A stretch of 64,000 nt of DNA from Sphingomonas populi (GCF_004208535.1 NZ_SGIS01000002.1:1-64000), one strand, 5' to 3'. Positions 37,390-48,548 are shown, numbered from the stretch's first letter. Numbers and translations are program-made. The notes: a model not told the origin generated them from the letters alone.

Positions 37390-38760
37390 TTCGAAGATCG
37401 CGCGCGGCAGGCTCGCCGCGCACAGCGCGCACGCCAGCAACAGCACTTCGATGACGATGATCGCGCCGCCGAGGGTGCGTTCGCCGCCGATCGCGAAGAA
37501 GGCGCCGCCGACCAATGCCACGCCGAACGCGCCGCCGATCTGCTGCACGGTCTTGAGGATGCCGCTTGCCGCCCCGGCATGGTTGCGTTCGACCCGTGAG
37601 ACCGCGATCGGCGCGATCGGTGCCGACACCATGCCCATGCCGACGCCCGCGACGAGCACCAGCGGCAACAACGTCCAGAGATCGTGCGTACCGCTCGCGA
37701 TCCAGCCGAGCGTGCCGCCGTAGAACAGCGCGAGCAGCCCCGCGCCGCCGACGATCAGCCACTTGCCCGCGCGCCGTGCGTAGGTGCGCCCCAGCACCGC
37801 CATGCCGAACATCACGCCCGCGCTGAACGGTACGTGGATCAGCCCGGCCTGAAGTGGCGTGAACCCCGACAGTTTCTGGAGCGTGTAGGCGAACAGAAAC
37901 AGAAAGCCGGTGTTGGCGGCGGAAAAGGCCAGTGCGATGCCGAGGCCGTTGCGGAACACCGCGTTCGACAGCAGCGCCGGATCGAACACCACCGGCAATC
38001 GGCGCGCCGCGCGCCGCTTGAGCAGCCGCCACATGAAAACGAGCAGCGCCACACCGCCGAGCAGCAACAGCGCGCTGCTCGCTCCGAAGGCGGCATGTTC
38101 GCTTTGGACGAGCGGAAAGAACAAAGCCGCCAGCGCCACGCCGAACAGCGCCGTGCCGATCAGGTCGATCCGCACGCGATCCTCAGCACGGTGACGCGGC
38201 AGCAGCCACCAGCCCGCGACGATCGCGAGCACGCCGACCGGCCCGTTGATGAGGAACACGGTGCGCCAGCCCAAGCCACCGATGTTCGCGGCGATCAGCA
38301 CCCCGCCGAGGATCGGCCCCGAGATCGCCGCGAGGCCGCCGATCACCCCGAACCAGGCGAGGCGCGAGATGCGTTCGACTGGCGTGTACAGCAACTGTAT
38401 CATCGTCAGCACTTGCGGCGCCATGATTGCACCGGCGGCGCCTTGCGCCACCCGCGCCGCGATCAGCGCGTCCGCGCTACCCGCCGCGCCGCATGCGAGC
38501 GAGGCGAGCGTAAAACCGGCGACGCCGAGCAGGAACATCGCGCGCCCGCCGAACAGATCACCCAATCGTCCGCCGAGGATCAGCAGAACCGAGAAGGCGA
38601 GCGCATAGCCCGCCACGATCCACTGCGCCGCCGCGCCATCGCCGCCGAAATCGCGCTGGATCGCGGGGAGGGCGGTGTTGACGATCGTCAGATCGACAAT
38701 CTCCAGCACCAGCCCGATAACGAGCGTGAAGAACGCGAGGCTCTTCTGCCGCGGCGTCAT
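37381..38760 (-). CDS. MFS transporter, DHA2 (14-TM drug:H+ antiporter type)
   Basis: A 459-residue MFS protein of the EmrB/QacA type. The start MTPRQKSLAFFTLVIGLVLE precedes the DHA2 motif DLTIVNTALPAIQRDFG, then GGRLGDLFGGRAMF as the loop 2-3 motif, and about 14 hydrophobic segments. I use ATG 38760 because upstream frame extension overlaps the GMC gene in another frame. As last gene of the TonB receptor-dehydrogenase operon it may export an aglycone or toxic product, or move an oxidised sugar. Confidence 0.85.
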   Translation of the reverse strand: MTPRQKSLAFFTLVIGLVLEIVDLTIVNTALPAIQRDFGGDGAAAQWIVAGYALAFSVLLILGGRLGDLFGGRAMFLLGVAGFTLASLACGAAGSADALIAARVAQGAAGAIMAPQVLTMIQLLYTPVERISRLAWFGVIGGLAAISGPILGGVLIAANIGGLGWRTVFLINGPVGVLAIVAGWWLLPRHRAEDRVRIDLIGTALFGVALAALFFPLVQSEHAAFGASSALLLLGGVALLVFMWRLLKRRAARRLPVVFDPALLSNAVFRNGLGIALAFSAANTGFLFLFAYTLQKLSGFTPLQAGLIHVPFSAGVMFGMAVLGRTYARRAGKWLIVGGAGLLALFYGGTLGWIASGTHDLWTLLPLVLVAGVGMGMVSAPIAPIAVSRVERNHAGAASGILKTVQQIGGAFGVALVGGAFFAIGGERTLGGAIIVIEVLLLACALCAASLPRAIFEPA

Positions 38761-38780
38761 CGCCGCGGGGTCGATCGCGC

Positions 38781-40484
38781 TCAAATCTTTCCTTCTTTCA
38801 GCATCGTCACCGCCGCATCGGCCGCGCGTGCGGTTAGCGCCATATAGGTGAGCGACGGGTTCTGGCACGCCGAGCTGCTCATCTGCGCGCCATCGGTGAC
38901 GAACAGATTGGCGATCTGATGCGCCTGGCTCCAGCGGTTGAGCACCGAGGTCGCCGGGTCCCAGCCCATGCGCGCGCCGCCCATCTCGTGAATCGCGGTG
39001 CCGCCGGGGCCGGGGCGGTCGAAGCCGAACATCACCTGCCCACCGGCCGCGGTCAGCATCTCCGACGCCTCGGCCTTGGCCTGCGCGAGCGCGGCCATTT
39101 CTTCCTTGCCGAACGCGAAGGCGACGTTGAGCTGGGGGATGCCGTGGGCGTCGGTCTTGACGGGATCGAGCGTCAGCCGATTGGTGACGCGCGGCACACA
39201 ATCGGCGAAGCCGACCAGCACCATCCGCCACGGCCCGACCTCGCGCATGCGGGCCTTGTAATCCTCGCCGATGCCGGCCTCGCGCTTGGCGCGTGTCCAG
39301 GTGCTTTGCAGCGCGCCGCCCTGAAACGAGAAGCCGCGCGTGTGGCCGATGCCGTCCATCACATCCATGTTGCGGTAGCGCGGGATGATCGCGCCGGTCG
39401 GACGGTTGCCGAAGCTGGTATGGCCCTCGAAGCCCGGCATCATCGCCGCCGCCGACAGCGTGTTGGCATGGTCCATGATATGCGTGCCGAGCACGCCGCT
39501 GCCGTTGGCGAGGCCGTGCGGCATCGCCTCACTGGTCGAGTTGAGCAGCAGATGGTTCGAGTTGAACGATCCGGCGTTGAGGAACACGATCCGCGCGGTC
39601 GCCTGCTTGCGCGTGTTGTCGGTGGTGTCGAACCAGCGCACCCCGGTCACGCGCTTGGTCGCCGGATCGTAGTCGATCTTCTCGACGATCGCGTCGGTGA
39701 TGAGCGTGAGCCGCCCGGTTTTCTTCGCGGCGGGCAGGGTGCTCGACTGGGTCGAGAAATACGCGCCGTAGGAGCAGCCGCGCGCGCAGATGCTGCGGGA
39801 GTGGCAGGCGCCGCGCCCTTGGTCGGGCTTGGGCTCGGTCAGATTGGCGGTGCGGCCGATCGTCAGCACGCGGCCCGGATAGCGCTCTGCCAGCACGCCG
39901 CGCACATGCTGCTCGACGACATTGAGCGCCATCGGCGGCTGGAACTTGCCGTCGGGAAGCTGCTTCAGCCCCTCGGCCGCGCCCGACACGCCGATGAACT
40001 CCTCGACCTTGTCGTACCACGGCGCGAGATCGGCATAGCGGATCGGCCAATCGGTGCCGTGGCCGTCGCGCTTGTTCGCGCCAAAATCATAGTCGGACCA
40101 GCGGTACGATTGCCGCCCCCATGTCAGCGATCGACCGCCGAGCTGATAGCTGCGGAACCAGGTGAAATCGCTGCCCGGCGCGGTGGCATAGGGGTTTTCG
40201 GCGTCGTTGACGAAATGCCCTTGCGTGAATTCGGTGAAATGCCGGTTGAGCGCCTGAACCGGATATTCCTCGCGGTAGAGTTCCGCGTCGCCGAGGCCCC
40301 GGAACGGCATGTCCCACGGCGCCTTGGTCTCGGTCTCGTAATCGACCTGATGCTCGATCTTGCGCCCGCGCTCGATCATCAGCACGCGCAGGCCCGCTTC
40401 GGTCAGTTCCTTGGCCGCCCAGCCGCCGGTGATGCCGGAGCCGACCACGATCACGTCGAATTCAGGAGTGTTCATTTGGGTCAT
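38781..40484 (-). CDS. GMC family FAD-dependent sugar dehydrogenase, large subunit
   Basis: A 567-residue GMC oxidoreductase. The FAD fold is VIVVGSGITGGWAAKEL (about 11-27), and the C-terminus has the catalytic histidine in IHEMGGARMG and the asparagine in CQNPSLTYMAL. Cysteines C227, C233 and C237 form C-x5-C-x3-C, the pattern that binds the 3Fe-4S cluster in FAD glucose dehydrogenases, so electrons probably leave through that cluster. No signal of its own; the Tat-signal small subunit next to it would carry it out. Likely oxidises a sugar or glycoside (glucoside 3-dehydrogenase type) in the periplasm. Confidence 0.88.
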   Translation of the reverse strand: MTQMNTPEFDVIVVGSGITGGWAAKELTEAGLRVLMIERGRKIEHQVDYETETKAPWDMPFRGLGDAELYREEYPVQALNRHFTEFTQGHFVNDAENPYATAPGSDFTWFRSYQLGGRSLTWGRQSYRWSDYDFGANKRDGHGTDWPIRYADLAPWYDKVEEFIGVSGAAEGLKQLPDGKFQPPMALNVVEQHVRGVLAERYPGRVLTIGRTANLTEPKPDQGRGACHSRSICARGCSYGAYFSTQSSTLPAAKKTGRLTLITDAIVEKIDYDPATKRVTGVRWFDTTDNTRKQATARIVFLNAGSFNSNHLLLNSTSEAMPHGLANGSGVLGTHIMDHANTLSAAAMMPGFEGHTSFGNRPTGAIIPRYRNMDVMDGIGHTRGFSFQGGALQSTWTRAKREAGIGEDYKARMREVGPWRMVLVGFADCVPRVTNRLTLDPVKTDAHGIPQLNVAFAFGKEEMAALAQAKAEASEMLTAAGGQVMFGFDRPGPGGTAIHEMGGARMGWDPATSVLNRWSQAHQIANLFVTDGAQMSSSACQNPSLTYMALTARAADAAVTMLKEGKI

Positions 40485-41113
40485 CCGAAATCGACCGCGC
40501 TCCAGTCGCTGGAAAAAGCGGGGGTGTGCGGGGCGAGCGGCACGTCCCCGTCGTAGCGACCGGGATCGAGCACATAGCGCAGTTCGCGCGACCCGCCCGC
40601 CTGCGAGGTGTAATAGCCGGTCAGGATCAGCGCCTTGATCGCGCGCCACGGGTGTTTGTCGGCGCCTTGCGCGAACGCTTCGGCATCGAGCCGGGCGAGC
40701 GCGGCGCTTTGTTCGGCGGGTGTGCGCGCCAGCCAGTCGCTGCGCCCGCGCGCATCGAGCGCATCCTCGAGCCAGTCGAGGAAACGAAGCGACCCGTCCG
40801 GTCGCTGGAAGCGCGCGACTTGCGGCATCCCGGCGGCGCCGCTCGGCGCGCGCGTGCCGTCGAGCCCGTGCGCCAGCGCGAGGATGACGAAATCGCCAAC
40901 CCCCACGTCGGCCGCGCCCGGTGTCGCCGTGCGCGGGATGACGTGCTGGCTGGCGGCGGTGATGATCGCGCGCTGCCGGTCGGTCGGTGCGTCGTCTGGC
41001 GACAGTGCCGACAGCGACACCACCGCCGCCGGCACGCCGATCGCCGCAGCGAGCAAGGCAATGCCGCCGATCAGCTCACGCCGGTTCCACTGCTTCGCCT
41101 CACTCACGGTCAT
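40481..41113 (-). CDS. Gluconate 2-dehydrogenase subunit 3 family protein, Tat-targeted
   Basis: A 210-residue small subunit of a membrane sugar dehydrogenase. The N-terminus has twin arginines (WNRRELIGGIALLAAAIGV), a clear Tat signal, and the rest is the all-helical subunit-3 domain (RQRAIITAASQHVIPRT, then GYYTSQAGGSRELRYV). In related enzymes it is a chaperone-like escort that exports the FAD subunit. The stop overlaps the GMC start by four bases (ATGA). I chose ATG 41113 because AGGAGAA lies just upstream. Confidence 0.87.
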   Translation of the reverse strand: MTVSEAKQWNRRELIGGIALLAAAIGVPAAVVSLSALSPDDAPTDRQRAIITAASQHVIPRTATPGAADVGVGDFVILALAHGLDGTRAPSGAAGMPQVARFQRPDGSLRFLDWLEDALDARGRSDWLARTPAEQSAALARLDAEAFAQGADKHPWRAIKALILTGYYTSQAGGSRELRYVLDPGRYDGDVPLAPHTPAFSSDWSAVDFG

Positions 41114-41126
41114 TTCTCCTGATCGA

Positions 41127-43433
<2,307 letters not shown>

Positions 43434-43479
43434 GTGAACCATCCTCCCCAAAAGCGATGACTGTCGTCATTCGAAATAA

Positions 43480-43498
43480 AATAATGGTTCCAATAATC
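43480..43498. promoter_or_regulatory. Operator-like element D upstream of the TonB receptor
   Basis: The sequence aataatggttccaataat matches element C at 13 of 18 positions (aattgaggttctaattat). It lies about 50 bases upstream of the receptor start on the minus strand. Confidence 0.45.
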
Positions 43499-43622
43499 CG
43501 CGATTCGCGAGGGTGTCAAGCCGGGGCGCAATGACATGGATCAAAAAGACGCAAAAGCGCGCCTTATGCTGCATTGCAGCAATTTTTGTGCGGGCGCGAA
43601 GTCGCTTTTCCGCTCGACATAC

Positions 43623-43640
43623 AGAATTGAGGTTCTAATT
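43623..43640. promoter_or_regulatory. Operator-like element C on the GPH symporter side
   Basis: AGAATTGAGGTTCT (43623-43636) is an AGAA/TTCT dyad with a six-base centre, almost identical to element B in front of the LLM operon. It precedes the leader ORF and GPH symporter gene. Confidence 0.5.
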
Positions 43641-43731
43641 ATAAATGAGAGCGCGGCGCGGGCGGATCGGGCAAAATCGACCGGGCGCTGACACACATGT
43701 GTTGAGTGCCAAGCGCCAGGGGAGAGGTCGA

Positions 43732-43836
43732 ATGACCATGCACGTTTCGCCGAAAGTATCGCCGTGTGTCGAGGGAATTTTCGCGGAAGACCATCCGGCC
43801 ATTCCCGATCGTATCCGCGTGACGCTGGAGGGCTGA
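43732..43836 (+). CDS. Possible 34-residue leader peptide
   Basis: A short frame (MTMHVSPKVSPCVEGIFAED and 14 more residues) follows a strong ribosome site (GGGGAGAGG) at normal distance and ends four bases before the symporter ATG. The symporter itself has only a weak site, so its translation may depend on this ORF. No family recognised. It could equally be a chance frame. Confidence 0.4.
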   Translation: MTMHVSPKVSPCVEGIFAEDHPAIPDRIRVTLEG

Positions 43837-43840
43837 GCCG

Positions 43841-45184
43841 ATGCGCGCGGTCGTGACGGGAGCGCCCAAGCTGGGGTTCGTCGAGAAGCTCAGCTACGGG
43901 TTCGGCGATTTCGGCTACAGCCTGGCCTATAATATGGTCAGCGCATTCCTGCTGTATTATTACACTGTCGTGCTCAAGCTGCCGGCGGCGGCGGTGGGAA
44001 CGTTGTTCCTCACCGCGCGGCTGCTCGATGCGGTGATCGACATCGGTGTCGGCATCCTCGTCGATCGCACCCGCACGCGCTGGGGGCGGACACGCCCGTA
44101 CTTCCTGTTCACGGCGCTGCCCTATTGCGGGATCTTCCTCGCCATCTTCCTGGTGCCGGACTGGGGCATGGATGCGCAGCTCGTCTGGGCGTTCGTCACC
44201 TTCAACCTGCTCGGCGTGCTGATGTCGTTCGGCTCGATTCCCTATACCGCGTTGATGCCGATGATGACCGAGGCGACCGACGAGCGCCTCAAGCTTGGCA
44301 GCATGCGTTCGATTGGCACGTCGGTGGCGGTGATCCTCGGCACGGCGGCGACGATGCCGCTGGTGGGCCTGTTCGGCGGCGGCAACGAACGGCGCGGGTT
44401 CCTGCTGGTCGCGGTGCTGTTCGCGGGCCTGTCGCTGGTCGCGCTGACCGCTTTGTTCCGCAATTGCCGCGAGCGCGTTCACGATGCCGCGCCGGTCGGC
44501 ATGCCGGTGTTCACCGGCATCGGCGAGATGCTGCGCAACCGCGCCTGGTGGGTCTGCTTCCTGTTCGCCTTGCTGTATTTCGTTCGGTTCGGCGCGATGA
44601 TCTCGGTAACGGCCTTCTTCGCGATCCATGTGCTCGGGCGGCCCTGGATGATCTCGGTGATGCTGCCGGCGATCTCGGGGCTGCTGCTGCTTTCGGCGTT
44701 CCTCGCGCCGCCGATCCTGTCGCGGGCCGGCATTCGTAAGGGCTGTTTCGGCGCGCTGGTGCTGTCGATCGCGCTGTTCGCGGCGCTGCCTTTCACCGAA
44801 GCGAACCCGGCGGCGTTCCTGTCACTCTATTTCGCCGCGTCGATCGCGACGTCGATGACGATCACCGGCATCTTCGCGATGGCGGCGGAGGCGGTCGATT
44901 ACCACGAAGCGCGGTTCGGCGTGCGCAATGAAGGGTTGCTGTCCTCCGGGATCAGCCTCGCCACCAAGATCGGCATGGCGATGGGCACCGCCGCGATCGC
45001 CTATGCGCTCGCCTTCGCCGCCTTCACGCCCGACCATGTCAGCGATGCGGCGCGGGCGACAATCCGCTGGTCCTATTACGGCTGGCCGATTGTGCTGCTG
45101 GTGCTTCAGGCGGTGGTGATCCTGTTCTGGCCGATGAACACGGCCAGCGCGAAAGACCGCCAGCGCAAACCGCTTACCGCCTGA
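43841..45184 (+). CDS. MFS transporter, GPH (glycoside-pentoside-hexuronide:cation) family
   Basis: A 447-residue sugar symporter. Typical signs are the start KLGFVEKLSYGFGDFGYSLA, LLDAVIDIGVGILVDRTRTR with the conserved D in helix II, and FTWG-like positions replaced by RTRPYFLF, and about 12 membrane segments. MelB relatives carry oligosaccharides with Na+ or H+. It is divergent from the TonB receptor operon and followed 32 bases later by a ThuA protein gene, so it probably brings the outer-membrane-imported sugar into the cytosol. Confidence 0.9.
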   Translation: MRAVVTGAPKLGFVEKLSYGFGDFGYSLAYNMVSAFLLYYYTVVLKLPAAAVGTLFLTARLLDAVIDIGVGILVDRTRTRWGRTRPYFLFTALPYCGIFLAIFLVPDWGMDAQLVWAFVTFNLLGVLMSFGSIPYTALMPMMTEATDERLKLGSMRSIGTSVAVILGTAATMPLVGLFGGGNERRGFLLVAVLFAGLSLVALTALFRNCRERVHDAAPVGMPVFTGIGEMLRNRAWWVCFLFALLYFVRFGAMISVTAFFAIHVLGRPWMISVMLPAISGLLLLSAFLAPPILSRAGIRKGCFGALVLSIALFAALPFTEANPAAFLSLYFAASIATSMTITGIFAMAAEAVDYHEARFGVRNEGLLSSGISLATKIGMAMGTAAIAYALAFAAFTPDHVSDAARATIRWSYYGWPIVLLVLQAVVILFWPMNTASAKDRQRKPLTA

Positions 45185-45216
45185 GTGTTGAACCACAAAT
45201 AAACGGGAGAGACGGC

Positions 45217-46167
45217 ATGAAGTACCGAATGATGACGGCTGCGTTACTGGCTTTTGGTGTCGTGCCTGCCGGCGCGCAGGTAATTGTCCACCCCAACTAC
45301 CGCCCGCCGGAGACCGTGCAGCGCGTCGCCATCCCGGCCGACCCGACCGAAAAGCGCATCCGTGTGCTCATCATCAGCGGCCAGAACAGCTACGAGCATG
45401 ACTGGACCGGCATCGACAACATGCTGCGCACGATGATGCAGGACACGGGCCGCTTCGACGTCCGCGTCAGCGAGGATTTCGACCAGGGCAATCTCGCGAT
45501 GCTGAAAGGCTATGACGTGGTGCTGCTCAACTATTCGAGCCGCTGGGTGTATGACGATCAGAAGGAACACCGCTGGTCGCCCGAGGCCGAAAAGGCGCTG
45601 TTCGATTACGTCAAGCAGGGCGGCGGGCTGGTCGCCTACCATTCGTCCTTCACCTGGGGCTACAACTGGCCCGAGTATAAGGCGCTGGTCGGCGGCGTCA
45701 TGGACCCGATCCACGGCAGCCGTCGTGCGCCGCCGGGCGCGTTTCCGATCCACATCGTCGACCGCGACAATCCGATCACGGCGGGGATGCGCGAGTATAT
45801 CTGGACGTACAATGACGACATGTACACCAACATGAGCTTCGCCCCGGATGCCAAGATCCATGTCCTCGCCACCGCGCATGATTCGTCGGCGGCTTACGAC
45901 CCCAAGCTGACCGGCCCCAAATATCCCGCCGCCGCCTACACGCCCGAAAAGCTCAAGGCGATGAAGGGCATGGACGCCGATCATCCGCAGGTGTGGACGC
46001 AGGATTACGGCAAGGGCCGCGTCTTCTCGATCACGCTTGGCCATGACGAGGTCTCGCTGCACTTCCAGCCGCTCCAGACGTTGCTGCTGCGCGGCACCGA
46101 ATGGGCGGCGACCGGCAAGGTGACGCTGCCGGTGCTCGAAGAGGCGAAGGACTACCCGACCAAATGA
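45217..46167 (+). CDS. ThuA domain-containing protein, exported
   Basis: A 316-residue protein. The signal peptide is MKYRMMTAALLAFGVVPAGA, and the ThuA domain (glutamine-amidotransferase-like fold) includes RIRVLIISGQNSYEHDW, GYDVVLLNYSS, GGGLVAYHSSFT and YGKGRVFSITLGHD. ThuA in rhizobia helps convert trehalose to 3-ketotrehalose together with the Gfo/Idh protein ThuB. The neighbours here (GMC dehydrogenase, Gfo/Idh, symporter) fit a similar keto-sugar route. The exact reaction of this group is not settled. Confidence 0.85.
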   Translation: MKYRMMTAALLAFGVVPAGAQVIVHPNYRPPETVQRVAIPADPTEKRIRVLIISGQNSYEHDWTGIDNMLRTMMQDTGRFDVRVSEDFDQGNLAMLKGYDVVLLNYSSRWVYDDQKEHRWSPEAEKALFDYVKQGGGLVAYHSSFTWGYNWPEYKALVGGVMDPIHGSRRAPPGAFPIHIVDRDNPITAGMREYIWTYNDDMYTNMSFAPDAKIHVLATAHDSSAAYDPKLTGPKYPAAAYTPEKLKAMKGMDADHPQVWTQDYGKGRVFSITLGHDEVSLHFQPLQTLLLRGTEWAATGKVTLPVLEEAKDYPTK

Positions 46168-46226
46168 GGTAACGCGGGGGCCACCAAAGCTTCGACAACG
46201 CACACGGCCGTGCCTACATAGCCGCC

Positions 46227-47876
46227 ATGTCCGACTCCTTCGATCTTGGTGAACCCCCGCAGCCCAAAGCCGAGGCGTACCGCGTCCTCGCGCGGAAATA
46301 CCGGCCGCAGACCTTTGCCGAGCTGATCGGCCAGGATGCGATGGTGCAGACGCTCGGCAACGCGATCAAGCGCGATCGGCTCGCGCACGCGTTCCTGATG
46401 ACCGGCGTGCGCGGGGTCGGCAAGACATCGACCGCGCGGTTGATCGCCAAGGCGCTCAACTGCATCGGGCCGGACGGGCAGGGCGGACCGACGATCGACC
46501 CGTGCGGCGTGTGCGAGCCATGCCGCGCGATCGCGGAAGGGCGCCACATCGACGTGATCGAGATGGACGCGGCCAGCCATACCGGCGTCGACGACGTCCG
46601 CGAGATCATCGATGCAGCGCGCTACGCTGCGGTGTCGGCGCGGTTCAAGATCTACATCGTCGACGAAGTCCACATGCTCTCCAAGAACGCCTTCAACGCG
46701 CTGTTGAAGACGCTTGAGGAGCCGCCCGCGCATGTGAAGTTTCTGTTCGCCACCACCGAGGTCAACAAGGTGCCGGTGACGGTGCTCTCGCGCTGCCAGC
46801 GATTCGACCTGCGGCGCATCCCGGCCGAGAAGCTCGCCGAGCATTTCGCCTATGTGTCGCAGGCCGAGGGGGTTGAGGCCGAACCCGAAGCGCTGGGGCT
46901 GATCGCGCGCGCGGCGGAAGGGTCGGCGCGTGATGGGCTTTCGATACTCGATCAAGCGATTGCGCATGCCGGCCAGGAAGGCGGCGGCGTGCGCGCGGAT
47001 GCGGTGCGCGACATGCTCGGCCTGTCCGATCGTGGCGCCACGCGCGACCTGTTCGCCTTGCTGCTCGCCGGCGATGGGGCGGGGGCGCTGGCGTCGCTGC
47101 GGCGGCAATATGATCTCGGCGTCGATCCGCTGAGCGTGTTGCGCGGGCTGCTCGAAACCGTCCACGGCGCGACGCTGGTCAAGCTCGGTGCCGGTATCGA
47201 CGCGGGCCAGTCGGTTGAGGAGCGCGACGCGCTCGCGGGCTGGGCGAGCGGGCTGTCGTTCGCGGCGCTGCACCGGCTTTGGCAATTGCTGCTCAAGGCG
47301 CATGAGGAGGTCGGCCGCGCCGCGCTGCCGATCGAGGCATGCGAGATGGCGTTGCTGCGGCTGGTCCACGCCTCGACGCTGCCCGATCCGGGCGAACTCG
47401 CGAAGATGCTGGCGGAAGGCCGCGTCTCGATGGCGGCACCGGTCGCGCCCGCCGCCGCGCCAACGCTTGCCCCGGCCGCCGAGGCGGCGTTGCCGGACAC
47501 GATCGCGGCGCTTAGGACGTATCTCGACGACAATGGCGAGCAGGCGCTCGCCTCGAAAGTCTATTTCAGCGCGAGTGTCGTCCATTTCGCCGCGCCCGAG
47601 GTTGTGCTCAGCTCGGCGCGTCCGATTTCGGCCGATCTGGTCCGCGATCTCAACATCGAGTTGAAGCGGTTGACCGGCAAGGTCTGGAAGGTGACCACCG
47701 CCGACGTGCCGGGCACGCCGACGCTGCGCGAGCAGGACGACGCCGACAAGGAGAAGCGGCGTCTCGAAATTCTGGCGATGCCAGTGGTAAAAGCCGCGTT
47801 CGAAGCGTTTCCCGGTGCGGAACTCCTGCCCGACGAACTCGATCGCATCATAGCCCTGCAACGGAGTGAAGCATGA
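46227..47876 (+). CDS. dnaX: DNA polymerase III subunit gamma/tau
   Basis: A 549-residue clamp-loader subunit. Walker A is GVRGVGKTS (residues 60-68), zinc cysteines are C79, C93, C96 and C99, Walker B DEVHMLS, and LKTLEEPP. The region after about residue 385 is Ala/Pro-rich and corresponds to tau. It loads the sliding clamp and couples the polymerase to the helicase. No obvious slippery heptamer for a gamma frameshift was spotted. Its stop overlaps the ybaB start by four bases. Confidence 0.95.
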   Translation: MSDSFDLGEPPQPKAEAYRVLARKYRPQTFAELIGQDAMVQTLGNAIKRDRLAHAFLMTGVRGVGKTSTARLIAKALNCIGPDGQGGPTIDPCGVCEPCRAIAEGRHIDVIEMDAASHTGVDDVREIIDAARYAAVSARFKIYIVDEVHMLSKNAFNALLKTLEEPPAHVKFLFATTEVNKVPVTVLSRCQRFDLRRIPAEKLAEHFAYVSQAEGVEAEPEALGLIARAAEGSARDGLSILDQAIAHAGQEGGGVRADAVRDMLGLSDRGATRDLFALLLAGDGAGALASLRRQYDLGVDPLSVLRGLLETVHGATLVKLGAGIDAGQSVEERDALAGWASGLSFAALHRLWQLLLKAHEEVGRAALPIEACEMALLRLVHASTLPDPGELAKMLAEGRVSMAAPVAPAAAPTLAPAAEAALPDTIAALRTYLDDNGEQALASKVYFSASVVHFAAPEVVLSSARPISADLVRDLNIELKRLTGKVWKVTTADVPGTPTLREQDDADKEKRRLEILAMPVVKAAFEAFPGAELLPDELDRIIALQRSEA

Positions 47877-48196
47877 ACAATCTCGAAGACATCATGGCCA
47901 TGGCGCAGAACGTCCAGGCCGAGCTTGAAAAGGCGCAGGCCGGCCTCGACACGATCGAAGTTCAGGGCGCGGCTGGTGGCGGTCTCGTCACGGTCACCGC
48001 CTCGGCCAAGGGACGGATCATCGGGCTGAATATCGATGAGTCGCTGCTCGCGGTGAGTGAGAAGCAGATGCTGGAGGATCTCGTCATCGCCGCGTTCAAC
48101 GACGCGCGCGCCAAGGCCGACGCGGCATCGGGCGCGGCGATGGCGAAGATGACGAGTGGCATCCCGCTGCCGCCGGGCTTCAAGCTGCCGTTCTGA
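47873..48196 (+). CDS. YbaB/EbfC family nucleoid-associated protein
   Basis: A 107-residue DNA-binding protein with the family pattern: start MNNLEDIMAMAQNVQAELEK, VTASAKGRIIGLNID, then LEDLVIAAFNDARAKAD. It forms dimers that bind DNA without strong sequence choice. Coupled to dnaX (ATGA overlap), as in most bacteria, but recR, which usually follows, is missing here. Confidence 0.93.
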   Translation: MNNLEDIMAMAQNVQAELEKAQAGLDTIEVQGAAGGGLVTVTASAKGRIIGLNIDESLLAVSEKQMLEDLVIAAFNDARAKADAASGAAMAKMTSGIPLPPGFKLPF

Positions 48197-48208
48197 TTGG
48201 CCTTTTCC

Positions 48209-48220
48209 GACCGGCCGGTC
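48209..48220. other. 12-base perfect palindrome after ybaB
   Basis: GACCGGCCGGTC is self-complementary. It lies just after the ybaB stop and before the EcfG-type promoter. It may form a small hairpin that ends the dnaX transcript, though no T-run follows. Confidence 0.3.
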
Positions 48221-48227
48221 CGATTCG

Positions 48228-48253
48228 GGAACAATCGCGCGCGCCTCCTCGTT
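48228..48253 (+). promoter_or_regulatory. EcfG (general stress sigma factor) promoter
   Basis: GGAAC (48228-48232), a spacer of 17 bases, and CGTT (48250-48253) match the alphaproteobacterial EcfG consensus exactly. The small membrane protein gene begins 30 bases later. This is the best stress promoter in the window. Confidence 0.7.
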
Positions 48254-48283
48254 TTGTAAACACATAGGACGAGGAGCCGAGCG

Positions 48284-48535
48284 ATGAGCGATGACCGTGT
48301 GACCGACACCCCGCATACCACCATCATCGAGCGACGCGGCAGCGGCGCGACGTGGCTGATCGCGATCGTTCTGGCGTTCGCGCTGGTGATCGGTTCGATG
48401 TTCCTGATGAACAAGAGCCGCAACGACACGATCCGCACCGATGCCGTCTCCGGCGCTGCCAAGGATATCGGCGATAGCGCCAAGAAGGTCGGCGATTCGG
48501 CCGCGAAGACCGCTGACGGCGCCACCCAGCCGTAA
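48284..48535 (+). CDS. Small membrane protein, stress-type
   Basis: An 83-residue protein with one membrane segment (WLIAIVLAFALVIGSMFLM, about 26-44), a short cytosolic N-terminus and an outer C-terminal part rich in Gly/Ala/Lys/Asp with the near-repeat IGDSAKKVGDSAAKTADGA. No named family recognised; the tail resembles amphipathic LEA/YtxH-like stress repeats. A perfect EcfG-type promoter just upstream suggests induction by general stress. An inverted repeat CTCCTCGT/ACGAGGAG (48245-48276) surrounds the leader and includes the ribosome site. Confidence 0.75.
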   Translation: MSDDRVTDTPHTTIIERRGSGATWLIAIVLAFALVIGSMFLMNKSRNDTIRTDAVSGAAKDIGDSAKKVGDSAAKTADGATQP

Positions 48536-48548
48536 ACAGTCCACAGCC

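Larger units (their letters stand above)
43434..43731. promoter_or_regulatory. Divergent promoter region of the receptor and GPH symporter operons
   Basis: About 300 bases without a convincing long gene. It holds two operator-like elements (43480-43498 and 43623-43640), a perfect ACACATGTGT palindrome at 43693-43702, and the ribosome site of a short ORF at 43732. The AT-rich patches contrast sharply with flanking genes. Confidence 0.55.

Noticed and set aside
46152..47861. Open frame of 569 codons antisense to dnaX
   Set aside because: Shadow of dnaX with low-complexity composition and no domain.
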